Positions 36,664 to 40,412 of a DNA stretch of 40,412 nucleotides are shown in pieces; the stretch's first letter is position 1; every line of letters starts with the position of its first letter. Below the pieces are notes generated by a model. The model saw only the letters and a program-made list of their open reading frames with translations, was not told the origin of the DNA and ran no database searches. This DNA comes from Pseudomonadota bacterium (GTDB lineage: Bacteria > Pseudomonadota > Alphaproteobacteria > Acetobacterales > Acetobacteraceae): assembly GCA_021807785.1 (NCBI GenBank), contig JAKBCO010000002.1, positions 1 through 40,412 on the forward strand. The letters run 5' to 3'. The position numbers and the translations under genes are program-made.

Positions 36664-37389
36664 ATGGCATCCGAATCCCCCCACGCGCTGCGCAGCTTCG
36701 ACCAGGAGCTCGACCGGCTGCGCGACCTGCTGGCCGAGATGGGCGGCGCGGTGGAGGCCGAGGTGGCCGGCGCGGCGCAGGCGATCCTGGAGCACGATAC
36801 GGCTGCCGCGGCCCGGGTGGTGGAGCAGGACAAGCAGGTCGATGCGCTGGAGCGCGAGATCGAGCAGTTCGTCATCCGCACCCTCGCGCTGCGCCAGCCG
36901 GTGGCGGGCGATCTGCGCCGGGTGGTCGGCGCGCTCAAGATCACCGGCGATCTCGAACGCATCGGCGACTACGCCGCCAACGTCGCCAAGCGCGCGGTGG
37001 TGCTGGCGCAGCTGCCGCAGGTGTTCTCGCTGGCCGGGATCGGGCACATGGCCCGGCTGGTGCAGGAGAATCTGAAAACGGTGATCGATGCGGTGGGCGA
37101 ATCCGACACCGAAAAGGCGGTGCGGGTCTGGCGCTCCGACCTCGCGATCGACGACATCTATAACGGACTCTTCCGCGAGCTCATCACCTACATGATGGAA
37201 GACCCGCGCAACATCACCCCCTGCACGCATCTGCTGTTCATCGCCAAGAACCTGGAACGGATCGGCGATCACGCGACCAATGTCGCCGAGACGCTCTATT
37301 ACGCCGTCACCGGCGAGACGCTGACCGACGCCCGCCCCAAGGGCGACACCTCGGCCTATGCCGTGGTGCGCCCGCGCGAACAGGACTGA
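36664..37389 (+). CDS. phoU: Phosphate signaling complex protein PhoU
   Basis: HALRSFDQELDRLRDLLAEMGGAVEAEV...LRQPVAGDLRRVVGALKITGDLERIGDYAANVAKRA...LLFIAKNLERIGDHATNVAE. Confidence 0.96.
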   Translation: MASESPHALRSFDQELDRLRDLLAEMGGAVEAEVAGAAQAILEHDTAAAARVVEQDKQVDALEREIEQFVIRTLALRQPVAGDLRRVVGALKITGDLERIGDYAANVAKRAVVLAQLPQVFSLAGIGHMARLVQENLKTVIDAVGESDTEKAVRVWRSDLAIDDIYNGLFRELITYMMEDPRNITPCTHLLFIAKNLERIGDHATNVAETLYYAVTGETLTDARPKGDTSAYAVVRPREQD

Positions 37390-37393
37390 GACC

Positions 37394-38104
<711 letters not shown>

Positions 38105-38159
38105 CCGCGCGCGGCGCGGCTGCTACACCGCCGGCCCCGCTCCGCAAGGATTGCCGCTC

Positions 38160-38882
38160 ATGCGCCCCTCCGGTCGCGCCGCCGACGTGCTGCGCCCTGT
38201 CTCCCTCACCCCCGGCTTCGCCCGCCACGCCGAAGGCTCTTGCCTGATCCGCATGGGCCAGACCGAGGTTCTCTGCGCGGCCAGCGTCGAAGGCCGGGTG
38301 CCCGGCTTCCTGCGCGGCTCCGGCCTGGGCTGGGTCACCGCCGAATACGGCATGTTGCCGCGCGCCACCCACACCCGCGGCGACCGCGAGGCCGCGCGCG
38401 GCAAGCAATCCGGCCGCACCCAGGAAATCCAGCGCCTGATCGGGCGGTCGTTGCGTGCGGTGATCGACCGCAAGGCGCTGGGGGAGATGACCATCACGCT
38501 GGATTGCGACGTGCTGAACGCCGATGGCGGCACCCGCTGCGCTGCTATCACCGGGGCCTGGGTGGCGCTGGCGCTGGCGCTGCGGCATCTGCGCCGGATG
38601 AACGTCCTGGCCAAGGACCCGCTGTTGGGCCAGGTGGCCGCGGTCTCGTGCGGCATCGTCGGCGGGGAGGCGGTCTGCGACCTGGATTATGCCGAGGATT
38701 CCGGGGCCGAGGCGGATGCCAATTTCGTGCTGACCGATGCCGGCGGCATCGTCGAGATCCAGGGCACCGCCGAGCAGGCGCCGTTCTCCGAGGCGCAGTT
38801 CCTGGCGCTGCTGGGGCTGGCGCGCGCGGGCACGACGGCTCTCTTCGCGGCCCAGCGCGCGGTGCTGGACCCGGCCGCGTGA
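38160..38882 (+). CDS. rph: Ribonuclease PH
   Basis: [101 protein letters not shown]. Confidence 0.97.
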   Translation: MRPSGRAADVLRPVSLTPGFARHAEGSCLIRMGQTEVLCAASVEGRVPGFLRGSGLGWVTAEYGMLPRATHTRGDREAARGKQSGRTQEIQRLIGRSLRAVIDRKALGEMTITLDCDVLNADGGTRCAAITGAWVALALALRHLRRMNVLAKDPLLGQVAAVSCGIVGGEAVCDLDYAEDSGAEADANFVLTDAGGIVEIQGTAEQAPFSEAQFLALLGLARAGTTALFAAQRAVLDPAA

Positions 38883-39478
38883 TCCGCCTGCAACGCGGCG
38901 CGCGGCTGGTGCTGGCCAGCCACAACCCGGGCAAGCTGATCGAGATCGCCGCCCTGCTGGCCCCGTTCGGGATCGCGCCGGTGTCCGCCGCCGCGCTGGG
39001 ACTCGCGGAGCCCGAGGAAACCGGCGCCGATTTCGCGGCCAATGCGCGGATCAAGGCGCGGGCGGCGGCGCGCGCGGCGGGCACGGTGGCGCTCGCCGAT
39101 GATTCCGGGTTCGCGGTGGCGGCGCTGGGCGGCGCGCCCGGGGTGGTCTCGGCGCGCTGGGCGGGGCCTGGTAAGGATTTCGGCGCGGCGATGGCGCGCG
39201 TCGCGCGCGAGGTCGGCGATCATCCCGACCGTCGCGCCTGGTTCACCGCCGCCCTTTGCCTCGCCTGGCCCGATGGCGGGACGGCGTGCTTCCAGGGCCG
39301 GGTGGACGGGACCCTGGCCTGGCCGCCGCGCGGGACGCACGGGTTCGGCTATGACCCGATCTTCCTGCCCGATGGCCATGCCGAGACCTTCGGCGAAATG
39401 ACCCCGGCGGTGAAGGAGGCGATCAGCCACCGCGCCCGGGCATTCGCGGCCCTTCGCGCGGCCTGCCTGCCGGCCTGA
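38879..39478 (+). CDS. rdgB: RdgB/HAM1 non-canonical purine NTP pyrophosphatase
   Basis: GTG start overlapping the rph stop. [70 protein letters not shown]. Confidence 0.95.
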   Translation: MIRLQRGARLVLASHNPGKLIEIAALLAPFGIAPVSAAALGLAEPEETGADFAANARIKARAAARAAGTVALADDSGFAVAALGGAPGVVSARWAGPGKDFGAAMARVAREVGDHPDRRAWFTAALCLAWPDGGTACFQGRVDGTLAWPPRGTHGFGYDPIFLPDGHAETFGEMTPAVKEAISHRARAFAALRAACLPA

Positions 39479-39493
39479 CCGCAGGCGCCGCCG

Positions 39494-40412
39494 TTACCCC
39501 ACCGCCCGGCGGATCGCCGCGATCGCCAGCGCCACCCCGTCCGCATCCACATCCAGATGCGTGCAGGCGCGGGCGCGATACCGCCCCATGGTGGAGATCT
39601 GCACGCCCTCGGCGCGGATGCGGGTGGCGAGCTCGGCGGCGCTGACGCCGGCGGCGGAGGTATCGAAGAAGACCAGATTGGTCTCGGGTGTTTCCACCGC
39701 GAGCCCCGGGATCTGCGCCAGCCCGCGGGCGAGGGCGGCGGCGTTGGCGTGATCCTCGGCCAGCCGATCGACATGATGGTCCAGCGCATAAAGGCAGGCG
39801 GCGGCGCAGATGCCGCCCTGGCGCAGCGCGCCGCCCATGCGCTGCTTCCAGAGCCAGGCCTGGTCGATGAACGCCGCGCTGCCGCAGAGCACCGCGCCCA
39901 GCGGCGCGCCGAGCCCCTTGGTGAAATCCAGCCAGACCGAATCGCAGCCGGCCGCCATCTCCACCGCCGGCACGCCGGATGCGACCACCGCGTTCATCAG
40001 CCGTGCCCCGTCCATATGCACCGCCATGCCCGCCTCGTGGGCGACGTCGCACACCGCGCGCAGCGTCTCGAGCGGCCAGACCGAGCCGCCGCCGAGATTG
40101 GCGGTCTGCTCGATCTCCACCAGCGTCTGCGGCGGGGCGTGGCGGCGGCGCTCGCGCAGCGCCGCGCGCAGGGTGGCGGCGTCGAACTGCCCCAGCGCGC
40201 CTTGCAGCCCCAGCACCGAGACGCCGGCGAGCGCCGCCGGCGCGCCGCCCTCCGCGGCCTGGATATGCGCGGTATGATGCGCGATCACCTCGTCGCCGCG
40301 GCGGCAATGCACCAGGATGGCGATCTCGTTGCACATGGTGCCGGAGGGCAGGAACAGCGCCGCCTCCTTGCCCAGGAGGGCGGCCATGCGGTCGTTCAGG
40401 GCGTGGATGGTG
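39494..40412 (-). CDS. Threonine aldolase / beta-eliminating lyase family protein (N-terminus beyond window)
   Basis: MAALLGKEAALFLPSGTMCNEIAILVHCRRGDEVIAHHTAHIQAAEGG...VHMDGARLMNAVVASG...CDSVWLDFTKGLGAPLGAVLCG (PLP lysine region). The reading frame stays open to the right edge. Confidence 0.9.
   Translation of the reverse strand, partial: TIHALNDRMAALLGKEAALFLPSGTMCNEIAILVHCRRGDEVIAHHTAHIQAAEGGAPAALAGVSVLGLQGALGQFDAATLRAALRERRRHAPPQTLVEIEQTANLGGGSVWPLETLRAVCDVAHEAGMAVHMDGARLMNAVVASGVPAVEMAAGCDSVWLDFTKGLGAPLGAVLCGSAAFIDQAWLWKQRMGGALRQGGICAAACLYALDHHVDRLAEDHANAAALARGLAQIPGLAVETPETNLVFFDTSAAGVSAAELATRIRAEGVQISTMGRYRARACTHLDVDADGVALAIAAIRRAVG

Overview
GC-rich alphaproteobacterial window, gene content suggestive of Acetobacteraceae/Rhodospirillales. 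(i) The left edge holds the 5' end of a minus-strand lpxB-like gene. (ii) About 0.3-13.7 kb is an accessory locus that looks devoted to surface-glycan or secondary-metabolite decoration: a WcbI-like/TPR protein, a TPR-only protein, a MycE-like methyltransferase/TPR fusion, a TylF-like O-methyltransferase, a PhyH dioxygenase, an FkbH-like HAD protein with its own acyl carrier protein, and a further modular protein. Two modules recur here. An 'ESLGDNCEFG...CGAEPLGLLR' domain occurs three times, and a 'GWS..E..W..G' beta-rich domain occurs three times. (iii) 13.86-16.27 kb encodes a degenerate, membrane-anchored pseudokinase-like protein and an overlapping small membrane protein. (iv) 16.4-18.3 kb is a decayed patch: an IS5-type transposase remnant, a GNAT pseudogene, a DsbA/HCCA-isomerase-like gene and a second IS5 3'-end scar. 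(v) 18.3-30.7 kb holds metabolic and transport genes (XRE regulator, glxR-like, hyi-like, AI-2E-type permease, Dpp/Opp-type ABC transporter without a binding protein, TPP enzyme, CNT-type nucleoside transporter, AMP-dependent ligase). (vi) 30.7-40.4 kb is mostly conserved housekeeping content (SDR, purF, cvpA, radA, HpcH/HpaI aldolase, pstB-phoU-phoB, rph, rdgB, threonine-aldolase-like). A good Pho-box-like triple direct repeat lies directly upstream of pstB. All assignments come from reading the sequence by eye; no database search was run.
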